Source: Paramecium octaurelia (Eukaryota > Ciliophora > Oligohymenophorea > Peniculida > Parameciidae). From it: a DNA stretch of 64,000 nt. Positions 37,101-47,333 of the stretch are shown here, piece after piece. The notes beneath the pieces were generated by a model. It was not told the origin of the DNA. It did not search any database and saw only the letters and a program-made list of their open reading frames with translations. Every line of letters starts with the position of its first letter. The first letter of the stretch is position 1. A program made the translations under genes and the position numbers. The stretch is from NCBI GenBank assembly GCA_905182995.1, contig CAJJDP010000077.1, positions 340,185 to 404,184 of the forward strand, written 5' to 3'.

Positions 37101-39003
37101 CTAAGTGATTAAACATTAAGACAAACATACCGAATGGCACTATATTACATTCTAATACAACAGAGAGACCAGAGAAGCCTATGGATCAATTATATTTAAG
37201 GATGGTAAATTAGATTTGAAATTCCCCAATACAAATCATTACTTGGTTCCAGTGTTAAGAATCTTGATCGGAAAGGATCAATTCTACCCAGCATTCAATG
37301 GATATATTGCTGATGTGACATTTGTTAATTGCCAAGATCCGTACAATCCACAATTCACTCCAGGAAACCCACCTGAATTACCAAAACCACCTGTTATTCC
37401 AGTTGAACCACCCTAGCCATTCCCAGAACCTAAGTGTTAGATGGGTGATGAGACTGTTGTAGATTCTGCATTCGATGATGTCAAACCATTGGCTGATATT
37501 GAAGCAACTCCAGAGAATTTGAAAGACATCAGAGAATACGGTTACTCATATTGGGTTAGATATTTAAGCAGACATCCCAAACCAATGTACTAGGGTAAGA
37601 GCGAACCCTGGTATTTCATGAGTAGATTGACAGTCAATAAGGAATATTAGAATGTTGAGAAGGGAGACAGATTATTGGCCATCTGGTAAGGTCAAGGAGC
37701 ATACGCCTTTATTACAAATGATTATAAGACCAGTAATTGGAACGCCGCCAAAAACATTGAATATGGAGACATTGAAGGAGTTTGGACATATATTCATTTC
37801 AGTTACAGCAGTGTTACAAGTCAATCAGTTGGTTTTGTCAAGTACACAGGCAAAGAACCCTAATCAGTCACATTCGACGTTACTCATGATAAACCAACAT
37901 TCTTAAGACTCATCATCGGAGGATCAGATCTCAAATTATATCCAGCCATCAATGGTCAATTAACAAGAGCTGTCTTTAAGATTGGTGCTGGTGCTCATCT
38001 TGACACTGTTGATGAATTGAATAAGTTTGCCTTGGCTTGCAATCCTCAACCAAAAGAAGTCTGCTCCAAGGCCTTTGAATAAGTTCTCATTCAAGAATCC
38101 AAGAAGTTCGAATTAGCCAAGTCTACAGTATTGGAAATCCCCTCTGATCCTGAAGCTGCCTTCCCATCCGAATACAGCGTTTCAGGTTGGTTCAAGTGGA
38201 AAGAAACATCTATGGAATAATGGCATTTAGCATTCCGTCTCCACATCAACAAGGAAGAAGCAAACAAGAATGCTGAGAGATTGGGAGATCGAACATTGGC
38301 TGCCTGGGTGTCACCTGCTCAAGATGGTATCTATGCCTTCGCCACCTACACCTACAAGAATTTGAATGGAGCTGGAGAACCAAATCTGGCTAAAGTTGTC
38401 CCACAAAAACAACAATAGACAAATTGGCATTTCATTTTCTACGGTTACAACAGAGACACCAGAAAAGTAGAGGGATACGTCCAATTCAAAGACAGAAAGG
38501 AAACCCTACTCTTCGAGGATGTCAACCATTTCTTGGTACCATAAGTTTACTTGAATATTGGTAAGGATCGTTTCTATCCTTCATGGAATGGTCACATTGG
38601 TAAATTCAGAATGAATCTGTGCGGTGGAGCTTCCAGACCTGTTTTCCCCAAAGGTACTCTATTCTCATTATTATCCCCTTAGATATTGATGTTCCTCCTC
38701 CCGTGACCCCAACTCCAAAACCACCAGTCTCTGAAACTAAAGAGTAATTTATATTTTATATATTTTAGAATCTGTCTTATCAATACTAAATTGGTTGAAG
38801 TAACTAAGAATAACTTCAAAGATGTTATCAAATAACTTGAAGCTCTTGAAAACTCAGAGCCTACTGAAAAGACATGTTATTGCACTGTCCCAAGAAAAGC
38901 TTCAATGTTTATTGAATTGTATGGAGAAGAATTGTCTAATCATGTCGACAACCCAGTTATCTAAAGATTGATAGCTCAAAATCAGGTGCGTTTGAGGATA
39001 TGA
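31198..39003 (+). CDS. Giant secreted modular protein: five tandem A+B modules with proline-rich linkers
   Basis: About 2,575 residues. A signal peptide (VAVLLVLVGLISFASA, interrupted by a 24-nt intron at 31247-31270) leads to a helical domain of about 160 residues with cysteines, then a KPKDPT repeat linker. Five A+B units follow. A modules contain YGYGFW-x-RWL-x-R-x-P, EPWYF-S-RLT, MGDRLLAIW, GDIEG-W-Y-HFSYS and YPGFNGQ; B modules contain SVSGWFKW, EPWHLAFR, LGDRTLAVW, EWHYI and FYPAFNG. A and B share GDR-LA and YP-FNG, so they are probably homologous and perhaps lectin- or laminin-G-like beta sandwiches. Pro-rich linkers follow each unit. Two further introns lie near 38655-38683 and 38744-38768, before a helical C-terminal domain. 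The stop used is TGA 39001-39003; a weak GTC...AAG splice would move it to 39074. Extracellular or secretory-granule matrix role is inferred. Confidence 0.85.
31800..32095 (+). repeat. Proline-rich KDPTPKP repeat linker
   Basis: Coding tandem repeat inside the giant gene, with about seven copies of a K-D-P-T-P-K-P unit (codons like aaggatccaactcctaaacc) and P-P-G-P interruptions. Probably an extended spacer between the N-terminal domain and module 1. Confidence 0.9.
32096..33500 (+). repeat. A+B module unit 1 with following linker
   Basis: A module about 32096-32720 (YGYGFWLRWLSRYP at about 32208), B module about 32725-33325 (SVSGWFKWKQ at about 32848), then a Pro-rich linker with PPPKTP/PPKPVKPP at about 33330-33495. 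Reference unit for the repeats below. Confidence 0.85.
33501..34790 (+). repeat. A+B module unit 2 with linker
   Basis: A module with EYGYGFWSRWLTRHP at about 33610 and EPWYFVSRLTSNDPYDN; B module variant AIGGWFLWTPTEQEDWHL at about 34250; the linker is short, PEVPKQPEVPVKPPEPQ. Confidence 0.85.
34791..36150 (+). repeat. A+B module unit 3 with linker
   Basis: A module with EYGYQFWMRYMTRHP at about 34898; B module SVSGWFKWRSTVMEPWHL at about 35540; the linker has repeated PVDPTKP. Confidence 0.85.
36151..37430 (+). repeat. A+B module unit 4 with linker
   Basis: A module with EYGYGFWTRWLTRWPD at about 36258, nearly identical to unit 2 in the EPWYF-SRLTNNDPYDNIRMGDR region; B module GIGGWYKWEPTKQEPWHL at about 36890; short Pro-rich linker. 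Confidence 0.85.
37431..38745 (+). repeat. A+B module unit 5 with linker
   Basis: A module with EYGYSYWVRYLSRHP at about 37537; B module SVSGWFKWKETSMEQWHL at about 38177; the linker PPPVTPTPKPP lies after the intron that starts near 38655. Confidence 0.85.
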
Positions 39004-39019
39004 TTTATCAAATTATGTA

Positions 39020-39661
39020 TCATTCTGCAAAAGAACATGCCTTACTCTAGTACTTCAGTTATTGGTATGTCTGATATTTCCCCCCTTCGTTCAAATCTGG
39101 CATAAAACTCTATAATTATGGACTCGATTGTTTCTTAGGGGCACTGATATGCTTTGTGAAGTCACTCTGTCTTAACTTCATCGTTTGGGTTAATTATTAT
39201 AATTTTGTGTTATTTGATATCATGTACTTAACACAGTCAGGTTGAGAGTACTCCCTTCCATACTTTCGTAATTGAGAAGGGAATGCTTAATCTGGATGAT
39301 CTTTCCAACTCTTTAATTACACTTATCCGCCATCATTAATCGTTACAAAAAAATCTCGACCTTTTCCATCCCCAAAATAATGTTGAATTCTTTAATGTTA
39401 AGGAGGAAGTAATCCCCTGCTTCGAGAACTAACTTATTAAAATATACTTTACTTTGTTGCACTTTTTGGAAATATCATCTTTGTGAAATCAGCCTTTGGA
39501 GACAAATCGAGTGAGCTAAGCATTTTTTAAGACAAAAGACCACCATTTGTATGTTTTACATATTGATCCCTAATATTGATACGTCAATCTTACCTTCCAG
39601 TCCCATCATTATGATAATGAAAATGCTTGGCATCAATCTTTGGATACTTATAATCTTGCAT
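39020..39661 (-). CDS. Protein with two D-G-x-G-R-D/G-G motifs, unknown function
   Basis: 205 residues after one 24-nt intron (39570-39593), which contains an in-frame TGA. The N-terminal part carries FHYHNDGTGRDQYV then NGGL; a second copy about 75 residues on reads HYFGDGKGRDFFV then NDGG, so the protein has an internal duplication of an H-Y-x2-D-G-x-G-R-D-x-(F/Y)-V unit. The rest is basic and Gln/Ser-rich with SAPKKQSSPQ. I have the impression that such motifs recur in ciliate cytoskeletal or ciliary proteins, but cannot name the family. The stop lies 16 bp from the stop of the giant gene in tail-to-tail orientation. Confidence 0.75.
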
Positions 39662-39932
39662 AATTTTATTATTGTTCTTTATAAAAATAGTTTTGTAATT
39701 ATATATATATATACTTAATAACTTAACATGTTATGGTTATCCAAATAATCAAATTAATAATACATCATGAATTGATTTTTGAACATTTGTAAGAAATAAC
39801 TAGTACTTATGTCTATAATTTTGAATTTTTAGAATAGAATTCAACTTTTCTCATTTCATTTTGGATAGAGATAATTTTGAATTACTTGCTCTTTCTATAA
39901 CTGAATTATTGAATTTTCAGCTGGTCTCACAT

Positions 39933-40209
39933 TCATAATATTCTTAATAAAATCCTGCATTGAACCCACTCTCCATTAAGATAACTTCTATGAGCCTTAT
40001 TAACACACTGCTTATCTAACCTTTTCTGATAAGAAGCCTGAATTACATAAAATTACTTCTAAAATATCTTTAATCATTTTAGCAATCACTTATCAATAAT
40101 TACAAATTATTGTATAATCAGGTCTATCCTGCATTTCAAACTATTGAATTAATCCTATTATTTACTAAATATTTTTTTAATCATTTTCTACATCGCTACA
40201 TTAAATCAT
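39933..40209 (-). CDS. Possible small gene, 73 residues
   Basis: A minus-strand frame starts MIQCSDVENDQKNIQQII, continues LIQQFEMQDRPDYTII and, after an intron of 36 nt and another of 19 nt, EASYQKRLDKQCVNKAHRSY to a TGA at 39933. The exon sum divides by three and the residue mix looks coding. The first intron is unusual, and a different splice would extend the frame toward 39860. No family recognised. Confidence 0.4.
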
Positions 40210-40365
40210 AATCTTTAAAATATTTTATCCTTTTATGAATGATTTAGCACTGTTATACAAAAAGCCCTTGAATCAATTGCTCTTAATTTACCAATATATC
40301 AGCTATAAGAGAATTAACTAATAATATCAATAGTTTTCATATTATTAATATACAAAAATGAATAA

Positions 40366-41184
40366 TCAAATTTCGTCTGTAAATTGATCTCTAATAGGTT
40401 CAAATGTATAAGATTGTAAGTGACTGCCTTTCAATCTTAGGTATTCATTAAAAAGTCCTCCTAGACAACCTAATACAACAATAAAAGGAGATAATAACAA
40501 TTCCTCAAACAAAACGAGGTTGAATGAAGTGGTTTTATTTTCAACATCCTAAAATTGAAATAATGAGGATACCTCAATATCCAAAACACTAAATATTAAC
40601 CCTTAAAGAAATCCAATAGTGGTACTAATAACTATGAATGATACAATCTAATTTGGAGTTTCCATAATGGTCCTCTATTAGACTTTTTGCGTTAAACCAA
40701 CAAAAAAATTGATTAGATCAACAATTAAATAGCATATAGTGGAATTCAAAGACATTCCCAAAATCACAAATAAAGGAATCTTGCTATAAAAATTCAAACC
40801 TTAATGCCTATCATATTCTACTACTTGATTACCATTCTTGATCAAAGTATAAATAGAAGCATGTAAATCCTGATAGAATTATAACAGCCGCATAAGATAA
40901 TACAAATTTTTGTTTTAAAGTCCATTGAGTAAAAATTCTATAATTGACTAACATTTTAGTTCTCATCAAAATGTAACAACCTGTTAATATAAATATTAAT
41001 CCAAAATACTTCCTACATAACATAAATTATTTACAGCTGAAAATAAAATATTGAATCGAATTTCAATCAATATAAAATTCCCGACAGTTGTTGATAAAAC
41101 ACATAAAATTGCTCCAAGTACTCCAGAAATAACCAATTGAGCTTATTCTTTTTTGGTGATCTTCCACCAAAAATTAGATTGCAT
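40366..41184 (-). CDS. Multi-pass transmembrane protein, unknown function
   Basis: 254 residues after removing a 29-nt and a 25-nt intron; both are needed to keep the hydrophobic frame. About seven helices: LVISGVLGAILCVLSTTVG, ILFSAVNNLCYVGSCYILM, FVLSYAAVIILSGFTCFYL, IPLFVILGMSLNSTICYLIV, IVSFIVISTTIGFLQGLIF and a last LLLSPFIVVLGCLGGLFNEY. Hydrophilic, acidic loop between the last two. The C-terminus ends FTDEI. No transporter or receptor signature was recognised. Confidence 0.75.
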
Positions 41185-41591
41185 TTAATAAAATAATCTA
41201 ATTTTATTAAAACTAATTCACAAAATAGTTTCTAATAATATATATGTTCTTTACTTCTCTTATCTTTTATAAAGACTGCTGTTTTGAATGCTACAATAAT
41301 CTTTATTAAATATCAAATCCCTTATAATTGGAGATGGTTCAATACTGTTCATTTTTTTAGATGGCTTAAATTATCTCTGTGAAAATAACATTACGTGTTA
41401 TTTGAATACAGGTTTTTGTATTTCCCATAAAATAAAAATAATTCCCTTTATTTTAAAGTACATTTATTTAAATAGAAGGAGCAACTTGCTAAAATGATCA
41501 ATTAAAGCTTTCATTTATTTATAATTCTTTAAAGATAAATAAGTAAAATGAATCATTTATCATGGAATTATCATGTCTCTTTAGCTTGGAT
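41185..41591. other. AT-rich intergenic region
   Basis: About 400 bases upstream of the membrane-protein gene and downstream of the small 115-residue gene. Nothing recognised. Confidence 0.4.
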
Positions 41592-41961
41592 TCAAATAAT
41601 CATCTCTTTGAATTTCGCATTTAGATTTTTATTTTTTCTTGGTTGCTTCATGATCTCTTAAAATTGATCCGCTTAGAGAGAAGGAGGATCATCGTGAGTT
41701 AAATATAATTTTGAGGAGAAGTTGAGTTGACTGATACCAACTTTTTCTTTTTCCTAGTATAATTAGGAATTATACTTATTTTATAGAGATTTATTTTTCA
41801 ATATCATAGTATATTTCATCCATTCTATCATCATCACCAGTTATGTTACTAACAATAGGAGTAAGTTTCAATTAAACGATATAAGGTTAGAACGATGCTT
41901 CAATATCGCTTATACTGTGTTGTTTGTATTGTTTCTCGGCCACGAATTAACATGTTCCCAT
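41592..41961 (-). CDS. Small hypothetical protein, possibly N-myristoylated
   Basis: 115 residues after one 22-nt intron at 41754-41775. Starts MGTCQFVAEKQYKQHSIS: Gly2 followed by Cys4 is compatible with N-myristoylation plus palmitoylation, which is inference. The middle is acidic (GDDDRMDEIYYDIEK) and the end is Lys-rich (KQPRKNKNLNAKFKEM). No domain recognised. It ends with TGA at 41592 and lies about 200 bp downstream of the WD40 gene. Confidence 0.6.
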
Positions 41962-42168
41962 ATTGATTTCTTTGGAATAATTATTATTAGGGATTTAGCA
42001 TTATGAAATCCAGATAAATCCTCAATCAATTATATTTATTTGATTTACAATATTACAACAAGAAATTAAATTATAAAATTGCTATAATTAGCACTTTTCA
42101 GTAACAACATTCTTTGTGAATTATATAAAATATGAAAATATGTATATAAATAATCATCGTTCTCACTT

Positions 42169-44574
42169 TCAAAATGTGGCTTGTCTAACTTATAAGCATT
42201 TTGACTTTTCATCCCATATAACCAAAAATTAACCATCATTAGTCAATGAGCCATAATTACAATAATGACCTATGTTTATGACTTGTGAGATCTCCAAACT
42301 GTGTGACTCATTCATTTTCATGATGTAAACGAATTAGCCATGCTTATTTATAAGAACCTGCTTTTATTCATTATAAATTGAAGGAAAAAAGTTTTAATAA
42401 CCCTCACTAGAATATTGCAACATTATATGATGTTTATCCAATTCAAATTGATTTGTTTTTGTGTCATACTCATAAAAATACGTTTTATTTTAACTTCGCG
42501 GTTACCAGGCTATTTTTATATCATCCATAAAGCAAATTCTATAACCAAAATCGTCATTCTTTATGCTTTGCTTTAAGTTCCATACTTTAGACTTATTCAA
42601 TTCCCATATTAATATCATCTTATCTTCCCCACAAGAAACAAGCAAATTCTGGGATTTGCTCAGACTTATGCATCTGACATAAGCAGAATGATTTGTTAGA
42701 GTCTGAACTTGGAACCATAAGGATTATTGGTTCTTTCTCCAAATCCTTATTGTCTTGTCACAACTACATGATATTATTTGGTGATTATTGTTGCTCATCA
42801 ATAAACAATCAATTTATCTTTTGTGTCCCAAGAGTACTTATTTGCAGAGCCAAATATTATTAATTAATTGCCAGTATCGTATTGACTTATCAGTACTACC
42901 AGAAACAAATTCATTCTTGTCAACACTAAATTAAAGTGATATAACTTGATTCGAATGACCCTACAGATTTTGGATATGTTTTATCTTCCCATTGTTGAAC
43001 TCCCAAATAGCTATGTCGTTTGAACATCCGCTAATCATTATGGTTTAATCAAAATTAACAGATATTGCATAGCAATTTTAGACTTATTAATACTTACTTA
43101 TAATTTGATATTATATTGGTTGTTTTTCCTCAAAATCCATATTCTCTTTGTCTATTTGAATATCTTCATAACCATTATTTTTTGGGGATGAAAAGGCACT
43201 ATCATTCTCCTTTCTTTGATTTTTCTTAATCAAATCAGAACCAATGTCATAAGATTGAATTTATATCAATTCTTACAGTTTTTGAGTATTTTTGGATGAG
43301 CTCCCAATTTCATTTATTTGATAATAGATGTCATTTAAACAATTTTGATCTGAAGAGCTAGCTGATTTACTAATTTCCTAAGAATGGCATAAAGTAGATC
43401 TTAAATTATCGTATAAATTCTATTATTATACTTTCAACTCTTTTACTTATTCTTATAGTAATTTCAAAGCATAATCAGAAAATTACTAATACTCACTATG
43501 AATCATTTGGTTTTGAGACTCTTCATTTTTTATCAGTATTTCCACTCTTTCCAAAATGTCATCTTAGGATAAATTTATCCAATCCTCATTAACCATATTA
43601 ATGTTAGATAAGATTTTTCGTTTGTTTATAGCCAATATATCTTCAAATTATACTCTTACTCCTTTTAATTGTTCTATAATTTGCTACTCAATTTTCTTAT
43701 TTTGATCTCGTATTTACTCATATTAAGCTTCCATGTCAAAGATTTACTACTAAAGATAGGCTCTCTTTTTTTATTCGAAAGTCTTCCATTTTTCTTTACA
43801 TTTTGTTAATGACCAATATGTTTCTGGCATACATTCAATGCAACACAATCTCATTGATTTTTCAATATTTTCATTCATATCTATCATTATAATTTCTTTT
43901 TGATGCTATTAACAAACTATATTCAATTTTGGTGTTTCACTTGAACTTCCTCTCAATATTTCTGGATCAGATTCAATCAGCAGTAATTTACCAACGATAT
44001 TAATCTCATTTTTCATTTAATACTCGTTTTTCAAATCACGCAAAAGATCTAAACAATTTTAAATTCCTTCGAAATTATTGATCTATTGAAGCACTTCAGA
44101 AAGTGGTTGTGTCCAGTTCAATTCATTTAATAGCTTTTACTGCTAACAGTAACTGTATTAATACTCTATTATCTATTTGACCTGTTAATTGAAGCCTATA
44201 ACTTCAGATTCCACGTTTTTCATCACTTCCTCTTCTTCTTGTTTATCAATTTATAATTGAGTTTGTATAATATTGATTCCATTGTCGATAAAGTTATTGA
44301 TCTCTTATTTCATTTTACATAAATTGTCCAATAGTTACATCAAGTAAGTTCTTTTGAGTTGATTAATTTCATCGCTCTTCTATTATTGGAGAGTGACGAA
44401 ATTCTCAAGTATGTTTTTGATGTCTCTCAAGGGGACTATTGATCGAGATGTGCTTCCAACGAGGCAGTATATACATTACAACATTTCTGGCAATTATATG
44501 TTAGGATCTAAATTAATTGCAATTGCCTCGGAATTGTGTAAGGGACACTCTACTTTAATTAACTAGGATGACAT
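42169..44574 (-). CDS. WD40-repeat protein with N-terminal zinc-like motif and coiled coil
   Basis: About 800 residues, open without obvious intron. The N-terminus has C-P-L-H and, about 25 residues on, C-I-Y-C, suggesting a small zinc-binding module. A long charged coiled-coil region follows (QLQIDKQEEEEVMKNVESE and others up to about residue 450). The C-terminal third has about six WD repeats: GHSNQVISLQFSVDKNEFVSGSTDKSIRYW, GHKRQIDCLL...CSCDKTIRIW, NHSAYVRCISLS...SCGEDKMILIW are clear when read piecewise. Similar architecture is common among Paramecium WD40 paralogues. Presumably a protein-interaction scaffold. Confidence 0.8.
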
Positions 44575-45076
44575 TATGCAAACAAGAATAAATTATCAAA
44601 ATTTATGGTTTAAGAATTCACTTTCAGTCCATACAAATAATTAAAATGAATAAATACGCAAATAAGATTCAATTATTAATGTTAATCCAACATGTGTATA
44701 TCTATTTTAAGAAAATATTTTATAAATTTAGTCCATTAATATTATTAATTATGAAGTAAATGAATTTTAGTAAATAAATTATTTAAAAGCACTTTACACA
44801 AACAACCATTATGAATTAGAGTGCAAGCATCGTTGAATTTGTTATTTATTATCTATGGTGGATTATGAATGAGAAATAAACTATAATTATTTTTATTTAT
44901 TTATGTATTGATTTAGATAGTATAATGTATGATAATTATATTATAATTAAAGTATGTATCTGTCAGAATTGATTATATTTTTATAATGGATAATTATAAA
45001 TACAAAAAATGATTGGTTTTTTTGAGTCTTGAATTAATTTATTTATATTTCTATTTATTGTTTCAAAACCTTAATA
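44575..45076. other. AT-rich spacer between divergent genes
   Basis: About 500 bases separating the WD40 gene (minus) and the small coiled-coil gene (plus). No further gene seen. Confidence 0.45.
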
Positions 45077-45526
45077 ATGAGAATCCCATCTAAATCAAAG
45101 ATTGTGGGAGTCGGAATAATTGTAATAGCAGCAATATGTGCTTTTAAATTCTACAGAGAGAAGGAGCACTATAAAGGAATAAAAGACTAATACAAAAACA
45201 AATAGGGATCACTATAGGACTAAGTTTACTAATATGAATCCAAAATAAAACAACTAAATGACAAGGATATTGAAAATCAAATGATAATAAGAGATTTAAA
45301 TGATAAAATAAGGGTACTTTAAAATGAAAAATCAGCCATTCTACATAAAATAATCAAATTTGAAGAAGAAAGATAGAACTTTGAACAATCGAAAGAAGAG
45401 AGAAAAATATTGGTAGAGAACATTAGAGATAATATGTCTGTCATTAAGAGTAACCTGAAGGAATTTAAAGAAGTAATTTCATCGCTAGATAATCACGTTT
45501 CTTAATTGGAAAATAAGAATAATTGA
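45077..45526 (+). CDS. Small single-pass membrane protein with coiled coil
   Basis: 149 residues, intronless. A basic start (MRIPSKSK) precedes one membrane helix (IVGVGIIVIAAICAFKF), giving an N-in signal-anchor arrangement, then a heptad-rich, Gln/Lys/Glu-rich coiled coil to the end (LNDKDIENQMIIRDLNDKI; FKEVISSLDNHVSQLENK). Probably a tether or oligomerising membrane adaptor; no family recognised. Confidence 0.7.
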
Positions 45527-45591
45527 TAAATTCTCTTTCTATTTATACTAGAATTTTTTTGCAATTATAACGATAAAATAATATTAACTTA

Positions 45592-47297
45592 TCATTTTCT
45601 ATACTTATTTGTTTTTTTCTAAGCTGCACTAACTTATGCAGTGGAAGCGCCGCTTGCTTTGAATGTGTTTACTGTTTCATTTCCTGCATTACCTCCTTAA
45701 GTTCTGCTATGTATTTATTTCTTCTTTTTCCACTCTTTTCTGTCATACTTAGGTAACCATCTCTCAGGATTAGGCAATGGTCCAGGATTGGTCTTGTCAA
45801 AGTTTTTGGGATATCTAATTCTCTTCTTCTTCTTCTTTTGAATCTTCTTCACTTACACTTCCACTTTCTTTGATAATCCTATATTCTTTTCTAAATTTTC
45901 GATTTCATTCATGTCTGTTATTCCATCATATTGTAAAGAATCAATAAATTTAGCTCCCTATTCAAGCTATCCCTTTTCAATACACAACAAGGCCAATTGA
46001 CTCTTGATTTGTTGGTCATCAGTATAATATTACAAAGCTTTTTGAAGATTGCTTCTTTTAATGTAGTAATTGCAAACCAAGGACTTATGAAATTGAGCAA
46101 TCAATTAAATTTACTTATCATAAGGAGAATCATCAGGCAATTTAAGGATATGAGCCAAGATGAAAGTACTCAAGACTTTATTCTAGTTCCAATTTTTGAC
46201 ATTGCACAATTCAATTATTTTGTTGGTGTTATCATTATTGGTAGCAAATATTAAATATTGATATGGATCCTCTATTGGTTATTCCCATTTTTATCTGTTA
46301 ATTGCAATTTGAACAGATAGAGGCAAGCCGTGTTCCTTTGTTGGTCTATTCTTAATAATTTGTAGAATTGCTTTATTAATTTTTAACACATTAAGTTATG
46401 GAGGTGTAAATTTGTAATCTGATGACAGTGCTTCTTCGACTCTTTTTAATGAATCATGATGTGGATGTATAAATTCTTAAAACACTGCCAAGTTATTCAG
46501 TAACACTGCTTATTCTGAAGTCTTCTCTAAAAGTTCATATCTACAATCAGATGGATAATTACTATTTAACTTTGCTTTTGTAATCCCCTGGATTTATGAC
46601 ATCTAAAATTAATTGTGCTAAAAATAGATCTTCATCCTACTCATTCTCAACCTTCACCATGTTTTCAAATCTAATAGTCAGTTCTTTTGCTGTCTTCACA
46701 CTAATTTTGATAATATGTTAAACTTACTCATTCAATTATAAATTAAGCAAAGCATGGTTAAGTAATAGCTCTCTGGCATACTGACTTTTATTCTTTTTAA
46801 TGAATTCCGTAATTTATTAATTAATTTGTCTCATCTAATTCTCGTCATTTTATTGAATAGCTGCATTAGCAATATTTGTTAAAATATCTTGAGAGTCCTT
46901 TTGAAATTTGCTCTTTATACATAAATATACTATTATACATCTTTAAGCAATTTCTAAAACAGTTAAATCGCTTGTTCAAACTCTCCTAACTTCAAATAGG
47001 CCTATCCCATTAATAGTTGATCTTCTGGGATATTTTTTCTAGATTCTGCTACAACCTATTGATATTATCCTTCCGCATAGAGTTAATATAGTCTTGTGAA
47101 TGGATACAGAGGGTGATCTTTCAGTCCCTTCAAAATTTATTAGGCTTCCTAATAATTCTTATTGTTTATTAGCAAGATTGCTTTTGTTAATTAGACGTTT
47201 GGTGTTTATTCACATTGATTTGCCACTTCCAACAATTAGGCAGGCGATCCTGTGTGCAATTCTTCCACTAACCTTTGTATTGGAGTTCTTTAGTCCA
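45592..47297 (-). CDS. SRP72: Signal recognition particle subunit SRP72
   Basis: SRP72 pairs with SRP68 on the SRP RNA and supports protein targeting to the ER. The C-terminal RNA-binding region is diagnostic: a KKKKKRIRYPKNFD stretch, then PLPNPERWLPKYDRKEW and a KKKKQIHSRTQGG basic tail with Gly/Ala/Thr at the end, as in other SRP72 proteins. Upstream are TPR-like helix pairs (AILLINNKNYQEAQQIL, LLMGQAYLKLGEFEQAIQLF). Start ATG at 47297 reads MDQRTPIQRLVEELH. Roughly 560 residues, with a few mini-introns. It is transcribed away from a gene whose ATG lies only 36 bp upstream. Confidence 0.93.
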
Positions 47298-47333
47298 TAA
47301 ACACGTGTTTACTAATATTAAATAATAAAATAT
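47298..47333. promoter_or_regulatory. 36-bp gap between divergent start codons
   Basis: The SRP72 ATG (47297, minus) and the ATG at 47334 (plus) are separated by only 36 bases, so both 5' UTRs and at least part of the promoters must fit here or overlap the opposite genes. No motif assigned. Confidence 0.45.

Noticed and set aside
39003-39074. Extension of the giant gene to TGA at 39074
   Set aside because: It needs an intron with GTC...AAG borders, unlike all others here, and would overlap the convergent gene ending at 39020.
39696-39716. AT dinucleotide run as possible replication origin or element boundary
   Set aside because: Short AT runs are common in this base composition and no TA-flanked element with inverted ends was found around it.
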